A stretch of DNA of 64,000 nt, from positions 27,200,039-27,264,038 of the forward strand of contig CM037472.1 of the NCBI GenBank assembly GCA_021014325.1, read 5' to 3'. Both the position numbers and the translations under genes were made by a program. This document shows, in pieces, positions 1 to 13,200 of the stretch. Numbering within the stretch: position 1 is the stretch's first letter; the number at the start of each line of letters is the position of its first letter. The notes beneath the pieces are model-generated. The model saw only the letters and a program-made list of their open reading frames with translations. It had not been told where the DNA came from and ran no database searches. This DNA is from Plazaster borealis (lineage: Eukaryota; Echinodermata; Asteroidea; Forcipulatida; Labidiasteridae).

Positions 1-261
1 ATAAGGGCACATACTGGCTCAGAATCTAATTTGCAAAAGCCACCATCATGCCACCCACCCCTTGTCATGTCACATTAGGCAATTTACAGGTAACCAGTTC
101 CAGTCATTCACGTTTAAATTTTCACATTAAGTTTCTTTGGGATAGTGTGAGTTACAGGAACAGGGGTAATGATAATGTCAGGTGAGAGTGAGTTACAGGG
201 TTAATAAAAATGTATGGTGCTTTGAAGGGGACTACTTGGCTTGAAAAGGCGTATAATAACT

Positions 262-672
262 AGACATTATTATAATAATAAATTTTTATATAGCACTTTA
301 TCTACGGGCGTCTCAACGTGCTTTCTATTTTATGAAGACAGGTACGCTAAGTTTTTGAATAATGAGACCCATTTATACAGCACATTGTAAGGGTTTACAA
401 GGTGATGCTGCACATTCTGCATCCAACCACGCCAGGAAACACCGGGGGGGGGGGCAAACCCTCTTCTCTTAACAATAAGTGTACTGGGTCTCATTTCCGA
501 GCACTACACGTCAAAGGGAATCAACAGCTTTATGTTCCATCCAAAGGATGAAGAAGCAAGGTCAAGTGTCTTGCAAAACGACACATGCGTCAAGACCGGG
601 ACTCGAACCCACAACCTGATCAGAAACACCAGAGCCTTGAGACCGGTGCACTAGACTGCTCGGACACATTGT
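262..672 (-). mobile_element. tRNA-Leu/Ser-headed SINE copy
   Basis: Antisense tRNA-like head at its right end (GACTCGAACCC B-box complement near 600). The body contains TTTACAAGGTG, and an AT-rich triplet tail lies at the left (ATTATTATAATAATAA). The same family occurs at 5517, 20945 and 38000. A G11 run near 446 interrupts the body. Confidence 0.65.
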
Positions 673-776
673 TAATATTACAGTCAGAGTATGTCTGCCA
701 AAGCGTTCCTCTTGCAAGTTGCCTTGACAAAATGCCATGTGTGATAAGACCCTTAGGTTCTCCTAATGACTGCTCC

Positions 777-971
777 TGGGCCCAATGTCATAGAGCTGCT
801 TAAGCAAAAAACATTGCTTCACATTTTTCAGCTGAGCACAAATGAGCAGGATACCAGTCACAGATGGTACATGTAAAATAGTAATTTGGCTGGTAATCTT
901 TTTCTGGTAACCATAATTTTGTTGTGCTTAGCTACTTTTTGTGCTAATGCAGCTCTATGCAACTGGGCCCT
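777..971. mobile_element. Fold-back MITE (GGGCCCAATTTCAT family)
   Basis: Left end GGGCCCAATGTCATAGAGC and right end GCAGCTCTATGCAACTGGGC form terminal inverted repeats. Related copies are at 4732, 35231, 36803, 38331 and 57022. Confidence 0.65.
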
Positions 972-1261
972 TTCAACGAGACTCCAGGTCTGAGGTCTCC
1001 ACCTGCCTTGTACCTCAATTAGCAGAAGTCCATCAGAATATACAGATTAAAAGGAAAAACTTTAAAGAATTATTTCCATGGTGATATTGCAAGCTTTTGG
1101 AGCTTGAATGTAAATGTTCATACTCTAAAATCTAAACATTAACTAAAGAAAAAATGACTGCATTATGAAATGTAGCAAAGGGGCTAAACCTAAACACGCA
1201 AATCAAATCAAACCGCAAAAAGAAGGGAACAACAAGTTTTTATTGAGCTCCAACAACCTAC

Positions 1262-4200
1262 CTTGCAATAGTTAGATTGGGTTTCAATCCCACCGCTAGC
1301 TGAAGTCTTATCAAGGCCTCATCAGGTTTGCCTTGCAGGAGAAGAAGGCGACCCACATGGACATTGTAGACGGCATTGTTCTGATCAAGGGACAGGGCGT
1401 CTAGGTATTTCAGGTAAGCTTGCCCAAGGGGCGTCTCTTGATCAGAGGCTGCCTGAGCTGCCCGACCATCCTGCGTAGAGTGGGGGAAACAAAAATTATT
1501 CGGTGGAACACTTTTCCTTTTTTTTGCAGCCTCCTCAGAGTGAAAAACAAAAAGTCAAAGCTAAAGAAATTATTTTATAAGAAATAAAAACTTAAAGGTA
1601 TTATACAATATTGATAGAGCTGACAAAATAGTCGCAAACAGTGTTCATGTTTTGTGTGATACATGAAATAACAATAACGTGTAAACACATTGTCCTTAAA
1701 TATGGTAGTAATAACTGAAATCAGCTGTTGCATTTTGTTTCCGTTTTCATATTGAGTTTTCTTGAATTACTTCATTTCAGAGGGAAATATTTCACAGAAA
1801 AATTGTTGTAGTATGAACTTAATAATCAGTAAGTTTTCAGACTAAAATTTAACAATGATGTTTTTTATCCTTACCAATCCTGTATAATACCTTTAATTCA
1901 AACATGCAATGATGAACCCAATATTTTAGAGGCACATAAAGCAAGACCAACAACTTGATCACATTAAACATTATACAAATCAGTTAAGGAAAGGGGGTTA
2001 TGAAGTTATCGCTAAATTAAGATAAATCTCTTAGAGGAACTTGCTCCAGCTGTGATCCTACAAATATGGAATAGAATCCCATATGGCATAAGGTCATTGC
2101 ACATAAAATATCATTCAAAAAGGTCATAGGATGTTAGTTTTTATACTGCTAAAACTTCCTCTGGCCTGAAGCTTGTTATTATTTCGAGTTGGGGGTCGTT
2201 ATAACTTTTTCAATTGGAAGCAAGACTCTTAAGGAAGGAGAGCTGCCCCAGCAATTGGAAGTAAGGAAACAAATTTACATGTTTTCCAAATGTGATGAAA
2301 CTGAGGTTGCAATGCAAATAGACTGGTGCCTTTTTAATAACTCATATAAGTACTGCTGATCACCCAATGGAGATACAAGGAACCCAACAAAGATGACCCC
2401 AGCTTTACCTGAAGAGCTTGTTTAGACTTCCAGATATACAACCCCTGGACGTAATCCGATTTCCCCGACTGCCCAGAATCTAAGAGGAACTTGTACTCTT
2501 CATCGATAGCTTGTAGTTGTTGAGCCAGAGGAGCATTGGATCCTGCCCCTCGTTGTACGCAGATAGCCTGGATGTCATCCTCTTTGCTGCTCTCTTTGGC
2601 ATCCAGGCTAAGGGAAGCCATTCCCAAGCCAACATCCTCTTCCTACAAACAGTATTTGAACACGATTCTGTTAATATGGGCTTGAAGGCATTGCATAGTG
2701 GGGTATCAATGTATATTCTGTTTACAGTAACACCATGTGTACTTTGCTTTGTAGTTTGGTCTTGGGATATTGTCTTGCTATTTATTGTACTGCCACGGAG
2801 TGGATTTCGGAATTCGGGAGACTTCTTAGTTCTTAAAAGAAGTGTCCTGCTTATTAAGTACTACCTGGGGTAGGGAATCGGCCGGGACTACTACTTTTGC
2901 TTAGTGGATCAAGGGGACTTCTTGTTATTAACTTCACTGCTGCGGAGTGAGTTTTTAATTGGTCTCAATGTTTCGACTAGCCTGCTCTAGTCATCGTCAT
3001 GATTTTTATTTATTTTTTGTACGTGGCTGATTATCTATGCCTAGATTTTCTAACACCTGCATAGTTTTCCATGATTGGCCCATAAACTACTTGCTGATTT
3101 TGCGTATAGATAGTTCCCACTTGAAGTCACACAGTGGAATACGGGCAATGATGATCATTTTTTGAAAGCACAATGATGCGTAAATACCGCAAGCGGTGCG
3201 CAGAGTTTTATCAAATTCCTTGCATGATTGATCACTGAACCACTTGTCTACGCAGACAAATTTGAACACTTCATGCAGCTCAAAGCCAAAACCCAAGTTG
3301 CCCGTAAAGATGGCATCTATTGTAAACTATTCTACTAGGAAGCCACTTCTCCAAAACTGTTAGTATGTTAAATTTGATACCAGTTCTTTTGAGATAATAA
3401 TAATCTTAAAACTCTCCCCAAAATAAGTTTTCTAAAGTTTATGATATCTAGTTTTAAAAAACCCACTTAGCTAGGAAAATTAGACTTACCTTTTGTTCCC
3501 ATTGAACCACTCATTTCTTAAAAATATGAAAGTTGCAAAATCTTGCTCCAAATATAATACAAGTTTACAACAAAAGGTATGGAAAGACCTTTACATTATT
3601 CCTTCACACTTTGCATGGTGCAACCTTAAGCTCTCTCAGTTAAACTGTCCTACTTTTGAAATGTTTGCATTTCATTTTCTTTAACGGGGTTCAAATGCTG
3701 CTGGACATACCTCAGTCTTGTAGCCAAACATATCTTGTGCATAATAATGCTCCTCTAATACAAGTCCTAACTGGAAATGATGACTGGCCGTCTTAGGACT
3801 CTGCTTCATGGCTAGAGCTAGATTGATGGCAGCTACTTGCAGATAATCCAATGGAGATTTCCCTCCTTGGATCCTACCTGCCTGGCCTGTGATAAAGAAA
3901 ACAAAGAACAAAGTTCATATCACAGGTCCAGTTGATTATCCATTAAGTTTGACTAAAATGCTGCCGAATGTTGTTCATTTCATTTCATTTAGCTATTCTG
4001 GTGGTGAAGCCAAGGACTCTCAGAAAAGCGAACTTAATCACTGTACTTGGCCAAGAACCCAATGGAGAGTGAGACAATGAAGGAAGTTTCAGTTTTAGAT
4101 GTGGGAAGAAAACCCCAGATAATTATTTCAGGGAAAACCCACGCAGTCAGGTAGGGAGTGAAAACCCAATCCACATAGTGCCCCCAGTGGGATTTGATCC

Positions 4201-7200
4201 AGGGTCCTAGAGCTGGAAGGCTAGGAAAGATACCACTACACCAACCCGACTACCATCTTGCATTTGTTCACTAACCCTCCTACTTTCTGACAGTTTAATA
4301 TCATCTAATCCTTGCTGTTCTTGCCCTTAAATGTTCCTGCATTTGATCTTATGTCATCCCTCCATCTTCTTCTTTGTCTGCCTCTTCTCCTTTTCCTCGT
4401 TCTTGGTTGCTACTCCATTAGTCTTGTTGTTCATCTGTTCTCTGCTTTTTGTTTGTGTCGAGCCCATCTCTATTTAGCCTGTGTTATCGCCTTTATGATG
4501 ACTCTAATTCAGTTTTCTTTCATCTTTCCTTACATCTGACCCCACGTCTGATTGAGAAGTGAAGCATTTGTCTCTTTATTGCTCTTCGTGCTGCATCTGG
4601 TTTTATTGTTGTCCATTTTTCTGCCCAAAATGTCATTGTTGGTAGCACACACTGATCAAATACCCTCCTCCAGGGAGCCATCCAGCGTTTTCCAGTAACA
4701 GTGGTCCACTGGCCAAATGCAAGTTAAAACACCAGGGGCCAATTTCTTGGCGCTGCTTAACGGTAAGCAAATTTTTGTGCTTACTATAGCAAAACAAAAT
4801 TGCTTAAGCGTAAGCGTATTTCACAGGTTAGCAAGAAAATTAGGCGGCCAGCTTGCGCGTTCACCATGGATTTGCATTGTTACGTCATTCATTTTCATAC
4901 AGTAAGCACCGGACTGTTAGCATGCCTTTTCGCGTGCTTACAGTTAGCAGCGCTATTAAATGGAAACTCGTGCAGTAAGCACAAAATCGGCCGTTATGCA
5001 GCTCTATGAAATTGGGCCCTGTGCACCAGTCTAAGTTCTCTTCAAAGTGCTCCGGCTGGCAACTTCAGTGTTAAAAAACATCCCTATTTAATATGGACTA
5101 GTGAAAATCTGGTGGACTGGTGAAATGACAAGCGAATTGGTCCTGCTGGTTAGTAAATGAAAAAGTTAAGAGTGAACCCTGCCATCGGTTAAAAAACCAC
5201 AGCATTCATCAAGTAAATGTTTTTGATACTAAAGCAGATTGATGCTGAGGGCTTACTCTTACATTGGAGAGAAGAAAGCATCTTTACTGACCTTGTTTTG
5301 GCAGACTCTTCCTGTAGAGTTCAATCTGCTTCTTAGCCTCTTCCTCGCTGCCAGATCCTCCGGTCTGATGAAGTCTCTTCTCCCAAGAATGATCCTGAGA
5401 CACACAAACATAAACGCATTAACTGATCTTCAGGTATTCTACAAATAATAGAAACCCAGAACAGTTTAGACAAACAGTCACTTTTAGACACAGATATTAT
5501 ACAAGAGTTTTACACAGCATGGCCGAGGGGTAAAACTCACGAACTAAAGCTCTGGTGTTTCTGATCAGCGGAGTGTGGGTTCGAGTCCCGGTCTTGACAC
5601 TTGTTCTCTCAAGCAAGAAACTTAACCACTATTGCTTTGTCCTTCGGACGGAGCGTAACGCAGTAGGTCCTGTGCTTTGTGCTATGCATGTAAAAGAACC
5701 AAGCTACACTTATTGCTTAGAGAAGGGGTTTTTCCCCGGTATTCCTGGCAATGGATGATGAATGTGCCACAGCACCTTGTAAACCGTTGTAAGGTGCTAC
5801 CATGTCTTACTACATGTTTCAACATGGGCATGTGATCTCCTCTCAACCAATCAGAATTGATAAACTGTCTGGGGTATTTATGAATAACAAATAATCATAT
5901 GAGAGAAAACCTTTAGGGGTGATTACCTTAATTGAGTGTTTGATGTCTCTATCTGGGTGCTTACTGGTACACAAGTTGGCTTTATGCCAGTCACTTTCAC
6001 CTTTTAAAACCTTCCTGCTGCAATCTCCACACGTATCTGCTTCTCCCTACAAATACATTTCAAATTGTTTAAAGGCACTGGATACAATTGGTAATTACTC
6101 ATGTGACAGGTGGAAACTGTATGGTTTTGTTTTCTCAGATTAATGTGTTTAATTCCCTTTGATTTTTACAAAGAGGTAGACCTCCATGGTTTTACTCTTA
6201 TATTTATTACTTCTTTGTCTTTCATGCCATTAGATTTCATTTTACAGTTTATTGCATCTGTGGGAGTGTTTTTCAGCCAATCTTAATCTTAATCTTTGCA
6301 CCATGGTCTTTGTTTATTGGAGCTTGAGAAGTCACAAGTAGCACTAGTCTCATTTGCATATTCCTTTGTATTGATAGTTGTTTCATGTTTATTCGTTAGC
6401 TTAGTCATAGCCCAGGATTGCTGTACACTGGTTCCTGTGGGTCTGTTTTTCATAATCTAAGTTCAGTTGGTTGCAAGACATCATTCTGTAAGGAGGCAAA
6501 GTTATAAAGATCCAATTTTGTACAGCGCTGGCTGCGCACGGTTTCCACTGTGGGAAAAATGGAAATAAAACATTACATCTATTTATCATAATGCTGTTTC
6601 CAAACTTGATTTTTGAGCCTGTTACACTTGGCGTCGTAGACAGGATCAAGTTTATTTCACAGTGGAAGAACCCCGGCCAGCGCTGCAGTGGTGGGAGGTA
6701 CATGTACGTGAAGGAAGGAACTGATTTCATTGAGACAATCACCAGTGGATCTCTACCAAAAGGCATTGATGGATGAAGGATGAAGAGAGAGGGAGAGATT
6801 TCGGACTGGATGAAGGATGCTGTGGACAGCAGAGGTTGTGATCGATACAGGAGGTGGAATTGCAGCTAACCATGTACATGAACATCATGTTGCATGTGTG
6901 ACTATCTTATGGAGGTAGTCGGGAAGCTGAAATCCAGACGAGCTACTTGCTTCACCTGTAATCATCTTTCTCTGTTGTGGGACCATGGATAGACATCAGT
7001 TCGTTTTTCTGGAGGGAAGGATGGTCTTGGTAGTTGCAGTTGGCGGAATTAACGACGACATATCGAGCCGTTCCATGACATTGAGGTGACCCGTCAAGGG
7101 ACTCAATGGGTGGAGGAAGGCAAGATCCAGCAGTCTCCATTGGTTTCTACTTGAGACATGGTGTTCTTCAGGGAAACATTCTGTACGCTACTACTACTAT

Positions 7201-10200
7201 CATCAAAGAAAGGAGAGTATAAAGTGGATTCGTTGATGCTTCACTTCTTCAAGATCTTGGTGTGAGGACCCCCCGCTGCGTGTATTCCAGTCCCTGTCTC
7301 TAAACATTTCAGTAACTTTTGACACTAATCACTATCAGTATCTGATCAGCCTTCAATGACTTTCTGTGTTCGTTGAATTTGTACTACCACTGGTTTCAGA
7401 CAAGCAGTGGAGACCCAACCACCTCACCATATTATTGAACTTATTTCACCTTGAACTTTGAACAGTTTTTCTTGCCCGTATCCAAGAAGTGTCTTAACCG
7501 TGATTTATGTTATACTATACTATTTATTATTTTGATTGATGTGATGAGTGTTCTCAAACCTGTTATGCTTTTAGGTGCATTTTTCTAAAAGGAAATTGAT
7601 TGAATCGTCAAATTTATGCTGGAGAAGTTATTTTTAATTTTTCTTGATTTTTTCCTGGAAATTCTACTTTTTCCTTGCTGAAAAGTATTTTACCCTTGTT
7701 TTGTATGCCTGTGGTTATCGTTTATGAGTGACTGTAAAGTGACAGTTTTCCAATTGAGTTTCATGAACCTTTTTGTTTTTGGTTAAGTTACGTTGAAAAA
7801 AATGTTTATGGTAGGATTACAACATTTTACAAGACAAGTTCATGTTTTTTACATTTTTCAATGTTTTTTTACTGTAACAAGTTTGTTTCCTTTTCTGATC
7901 ATTTTGTGTAGTTCAAGTAATTTTTCATTAGTCTTAGGCTGCATTGATTACTCATTTCACTTTTTATTTTGTACACCTTGCCGTTGGTGTGGAACCCAAC
8001 GTTTTAGCAGTGGAGAATTGTGACAGGTGGAAACTGTATGGTTTTGTTTTCTCAGATTAATGTGTTTAATTCCCTTTGATTTTTACAAAGAGGTAGACCT
8101 CCATGGTTTTACTCTTATATTTAATACTTCTTTGTCTTTCATGCCATTAGATTTCATTTTACAGTTTATTGCATCTGTGGGAATGTTCTTCAGCCAATCT
8201 TAATCTTAATCTTTGCACCCACTTTGTTTATTGCATGGAGCTTGAGAAGTCACAAGTAGCACTAGTCTCATTTGCATATTCCTTTGTATTGATAGTTGTT
8301 TCATGTTTATTCGTTAGCTTAGTCATAGCCCAGGATTGCTGTACACTGATTCCTGTGGGTCCTTTTTTCATAATCTAAGTTCAGTTGGTTGCAAGACATC
8401 ATTCTGTAAGGAGGCAAAGTTATAAAGATCCAATTTTGTACAGCGCTGGCTGCGCGCGGTTTCCACTGTGGGAAAAATGGAAATAAAACATTACATCTAT
8501 TTATCATAATGCTGTTTCCAAACTTGATTTTTGAGCCTGTCGCAAGTTTGGAAACAGCATTATGATAAATAGATGTAATGTTTTATTTCCATTTTTCCCA
8601 CAGTGGAAACCGCGCGCAGCCAGCGCTGTACAAAATTGGATCTTTATAACTTTGCCTCCTTACAGAATGATGTCTTGCAACCAACTGAACTTAGATTATG
8701 AAAAACAGACCCACAGGAACCAGTGTACAGCAATCCTGGGCTATGACTAAGCTAACGAATAAACATGAAACAACTATCAATACAAAGGAATATGCAAATG
8801 AGACTAGTGCTACTTGTGACTTCTCAAGCTCCAATAAACAAAGACCATGGTGCAAAGATTAAGATTAAGATTGGCTGAAAAACACTCCCACAGATGCAAT
8901 AAACTGTAAAATGAAATCTAATGGCATGAAAGACAAAGAAGTAATAAATATAAGAGTAAAACCATGGAGGTCTACCTCTTTGTAAAAATCAAAGGGAATT
9001 AAACACATTAATCTGAGAAAACAAAACCATACAGTTTCCACCTGTCACAATTCTCCACTGCTAAAACGTTGGGTTCCACACCAACGGCAAGGTGTACAAA
9101 ATAAAAAGTGAAATGAGTAATCAATGCAGCCTAAGACTAATGAAAAATTACTTGAACTACACAAAATGATCAGAAAAGGAAACAAACTTGTTACAGTAAA
9201 AAACATTGAAAAATGTAAAAACTTGAACTTGTCTTGTAAAATGTAAGTACATTGTAATCCTACCATAAACATTTTTTTCAACGTAACTCAGCCAAAAACA
9301 AAAAGGTTCATGAAACTCAATTGGAAAACTGTCACTTTACAGTCACTCATAAACGATAACCACAGGCATAAAATGGGTAAAATACTTTTCAGCAAGGAAA
9401 AAGTAGAATTTCCAGGAAAAAATCAAGAAAAATTAAAAATAACTTCTCCAGCATAAATTTGATGATTCAATCAATTTCCCTTTAGAAAAATGCACCTAAA
9501 AGCATAACAGGTTTGAGAACACTCATCACAACAATCAAAATAATGAATAGTATAGTACAACATAAATCAAGGTTAAGACACTTCTTGGATACGGGCAAGA
9601 AAAACTGTTCAAAGTTCAAGGTGAAATAAGTTCAATATGGTGAGGTGGTTGGGTCTCCACTGCTTGTCTGAAACCAGTGGTAGTACAAATTCAACGAACA
9701 CAGAAAGTCATTGAAGGCTGATCAGATACTGATAGTGATTAGTGTCAAAAGTTACTGAAATGTACAAGGACAGGGACTGGAATACACGCAGCGGGGGGTC
9801 CTCACACCAAGATCTTGAAGAAGTGAAGCATCAACGAATCCACTTTATACTCTCCTTTCTTTGATGATTGATAGTAGTAGTAGCGTACAGAATGCTTCCC
9901 CGAAGAACACCATGTCTCAAGTAGAAACCAATGGAGACTGCTGGATCTTGCCTTCCTCCACCCATTGAGTCCCTTGACGGGTCACCTCAATGTCATGGAA
10001 CGGCTCCCAACACCGTCTTATCACCGCATAACGCTGTGTGATATGTCGTCGTTAATTCCGTCAACTGCAACTACCAAGACCATCCTTCCCTCCAGAAAAA
10101 CGAACTGATGTCCATCCATGGTCCCACAACAGAGAAAGATGATTACAGGTGAAGCAAGTAGCTCGTCTGGATTACAGTTTCCCAACTACCTCCGTAAGAT

Positions 10201-13200
10201 AGTCACACATGCTACATGATGTTCATGTACATGGTTAGCTGCAATTCCACCTCCTGTATCGATCACAACCTCTGCTGTCCACAGCATCCGTCATCCAGTC
10301 CGAAATCTCTCTCTCTTCATCCTTCATCCATCAATGCCTTTTGGTAGAGATCCACTGGTGATTGTCTCAATGAAATCAGTTCCTTCCTTCACGTACATGT
10401 ACCTCCCACCACTGCAGCGCTGGCCGGGGTTCTTCCACTGTGAAATAAACTTGATCCTGTCTACGACGCCAAATGTAACAGGCTCAAAAATCAAGACTGG
10501 AAACAGCATTATGATGAATAGATGTAATGTTTTATTTCCATTTTTCCCACAGTGGAAATCGCGCGCAGCCAGCGCTGTACAAAACTATATCTCTTTAAAA
10601 CTTAACTCCTTGCAGAATGGTGTCTTGCAACCAACTGAACTTAGATTATGAAAAACAGACCCACAGGAACCAGTGTACAGCAATCCTGGGCTATGACTAA
10701 GCTAACGAATAAACATGAAACAACTATCAATACAAAGGAATATGCAAATGAGACTAGTGCTACTTGTGACTTCTCAAGCTCCAATAAACAAAGACCATGG
10801 TGCAAAGATTAAGATTAAGATTGGCTGAAGAACACTCCCACAGATGCAATAAACTGTAAAATGAAATCTAATGGCATGAAAGACAAAGAAGTAATAAATA
10901 TAAGAGTAAAACCATGGAGGTCTACCTCTTTGTAAAAATCAAAGGGAATTAAACACATTAATCTGAGAAAACAAAACCATACAGTTTCCACCTGTCACAC
11001 TCAAAATATATATTAGCATAAAAACTTAAGGTGAGCTTGGATGTAATGAGCTTGGATGAAATGAGAATGACCAAAAGACCTTGATCAGGGTGCGACCATC
11101 TTGGTTTTCTCCCATTCAAATCAATGTAACCAAACCGAGGCTGGAAGGAAAAACAGTCTGGTTCCTTTTTGTACAATGAATATTGGCATTCATTACTGTA
11201 ACTGGATACAAGGAACATGACCAAGATGGTGGCAGCTTGATAATGGTCAATACACTTTTGTCAAGCATTATGGTGTATACTTACAGGGACTTCTGTATCA
11301 GTCTTTGGTTTGTGGGTGCAACTTTTCAAATGGCCGCCAAGTTCAGACAATTTGACTTGTGACTCGCATCCTGTAAAAAAAATATAATAAAAAAAGTTCT
11401 GATGACATTTTTTAACCTGTTACTCATATTTTGCGATGTGTCTGTTAAACCAATGAGTAAATGTGAACATGGAGTAATTAATTTGATTGTTATATTATTT
11501 GTATTATTATTTGTGTTTCACCCTTACACCGATGTGTTATAAGCACTGTATACTCAATACTTTTCAAGTCCTGCACACAAAATTCTAAGAGCTGCTCAGG
11601 TGGGATTTGAACCCAGTGTAAGAGGGGAAAAAAACAAAGTAAAATTCTTTATCCCTGATGCGATAATTACATAAAATAACATGTTTTTGTGTAAAAAGTC
11701 TTTATGTCATTTGACTTTTTAAAGATTTGTTTCACTCGATTAATTTTTAATTTGGGGTTGAACAAAGAAAAATTGACTAGAGCAGGAATAAGAACCTTTG
11801 ACCTCCAGGTTAACATGCTGGTGCTCTACCAACTGAGCTATCTAGCCCTACATTGGCGGTCTCCCTATTTTGTCAGTATATTTGTTCCTAGGGGCCAGTC
11901 AGAAGCCATTCAACCTGTAACTGCCGAGTAGCCAGGGATCACAGCCAAGTTTTTGGTAAAACTTGGGAAGCGGCAACAGAGGGATCACCTTAAGGGGATG
12001 CAACTTTTTATTTCAATTTATCTTTATTTTAGCAAATTTTTAAATATCTGATTACCTAGAAAGCTGTACGGGCATTTCACAATGGCTCCGGAGATCTCCT
12101 TGTCTAGCGCCCTCTCTGTGACCTTCCACTCAGGGTCAAGGGGAGTGGCATCTAATGGATCCTGCTTTGAGGTCTTGGTGAGTTCATCTATGATGGGTTC
12201 GCTGAAGACATGCTTAGGATCTGAGCCAGATATACTTACGGGACGGTAGAGGGCGGCTAAGGTGATGGGACATTCAAATTTCAGGGCTTGCTTTGGATCA
12301 ACAAAGGTTACCGCTTGGCTGAACCAGTTTCTGATGACACTGACTAAGTAGACCTGGAATAGGATCACACCATAATTAAAACTATTTCAAACCCTCCTAT
12401 GTGTTCTATAAAATTTATCAGTACGCTGACCCATCATGCCGAACCATTCAACTGCATGGATTGTGGATGGTACAACAACAACAACTATGCACATAACTAT
12501 CTGTGTACTAGGTAGATGCAATAGCACTCCGCACTAATGACGCCACTTTTGCTCAAAATACCTGTATGTCAGGCAAACATTCCACCACCTAGCTTCCACA
12601 CGATCACCACATCGGCACGCCAGACTGCAGTAGTACACTCAGTAGATGCGGGTAAACATAAAGCTTGGACATTTACGAGCCCGTATGTTAGTGAATTTTG
12701 ACACGTTGTCTGAGATACGGGTACTGATCTTCTTTTTTTAGCATTAGTGCAGAGTGCTATTCCACATTATATCAATGATGCAGTGTTGTAGTTGATACCT
12801 GGAAGTCCGAGACCAACATCAAAACCTTAACATCTGAGACAAAGACCGAGACCGAGACCAGATCTTCCAAGATCGAGACTTGTGCAAGCCAAGACCAAGA
12901 CCGAGACTGAGACTGCAAAAAAAGGTCTCAAGACGGTCTCAAGACCTACAACATTGTCATAATGCATGCTGGTATAGTGCATATATCATCCAAAACCATG
13001 TGGCTGATATTGAATGGTCAGATAGTAAGAGGGTTAGTTATGATAATTCTGAATTCATTATGAACATTATGAAAACTCTCCCTGTCATACTACGCCAATT
13101 TGAGTTGTTTCAATTTAGTTTTCTGATGTTATTGACACTAACAAATTCCAAAATTAACTTGCTGCAAGAATTTATAAATAATTTCAATTCCTTTAATGTT

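Larger units (their letters stand above)
6102..10999. mobile_element. Palindromic inverted dimer of a non-coding LTR retroelement
   Basis: Two copies of one element face each other: 6102-8526 (plus) and 8543-10999 (minus), separated by 16 bp. Each has 5' LTR, internal region and 3' LTR, with the 3' LTRs meeting at the centre. The complete outer LTRs begin TGTGACAGG and end TGTTACA. Next comes a primer-binding-like TGGCGTCGTAGACAGGAT. The internal regions (about 1.4 kb) hold no gag-pol coding; the longest frames are under 130 codons and broken. The flanks share a 4-bp CTCA repeat (6098-6101 and 11000-11003). Joining the flanks restores an uninterrupted MITE segment. The unit lies in the gene 1 intron between exons 11285 and 6046. 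Non-autonomous LTR element is the best call. Confidence 0.85.

Noticed and set aside
8562..8750. Sixty-two-codon frame repeated on both strands with near-identical translation
   Set aside because: It is LTR sequence of the palindromic element, repeated because the DNA is repeated; no coding signal.
10334..10651. 105-codon frame starting MPFGRDPLVIV
   Set aside because: It crosses the LTR/internal boundary of the retroelement and its opposite-strand frame is equally open; no retroviral domain.
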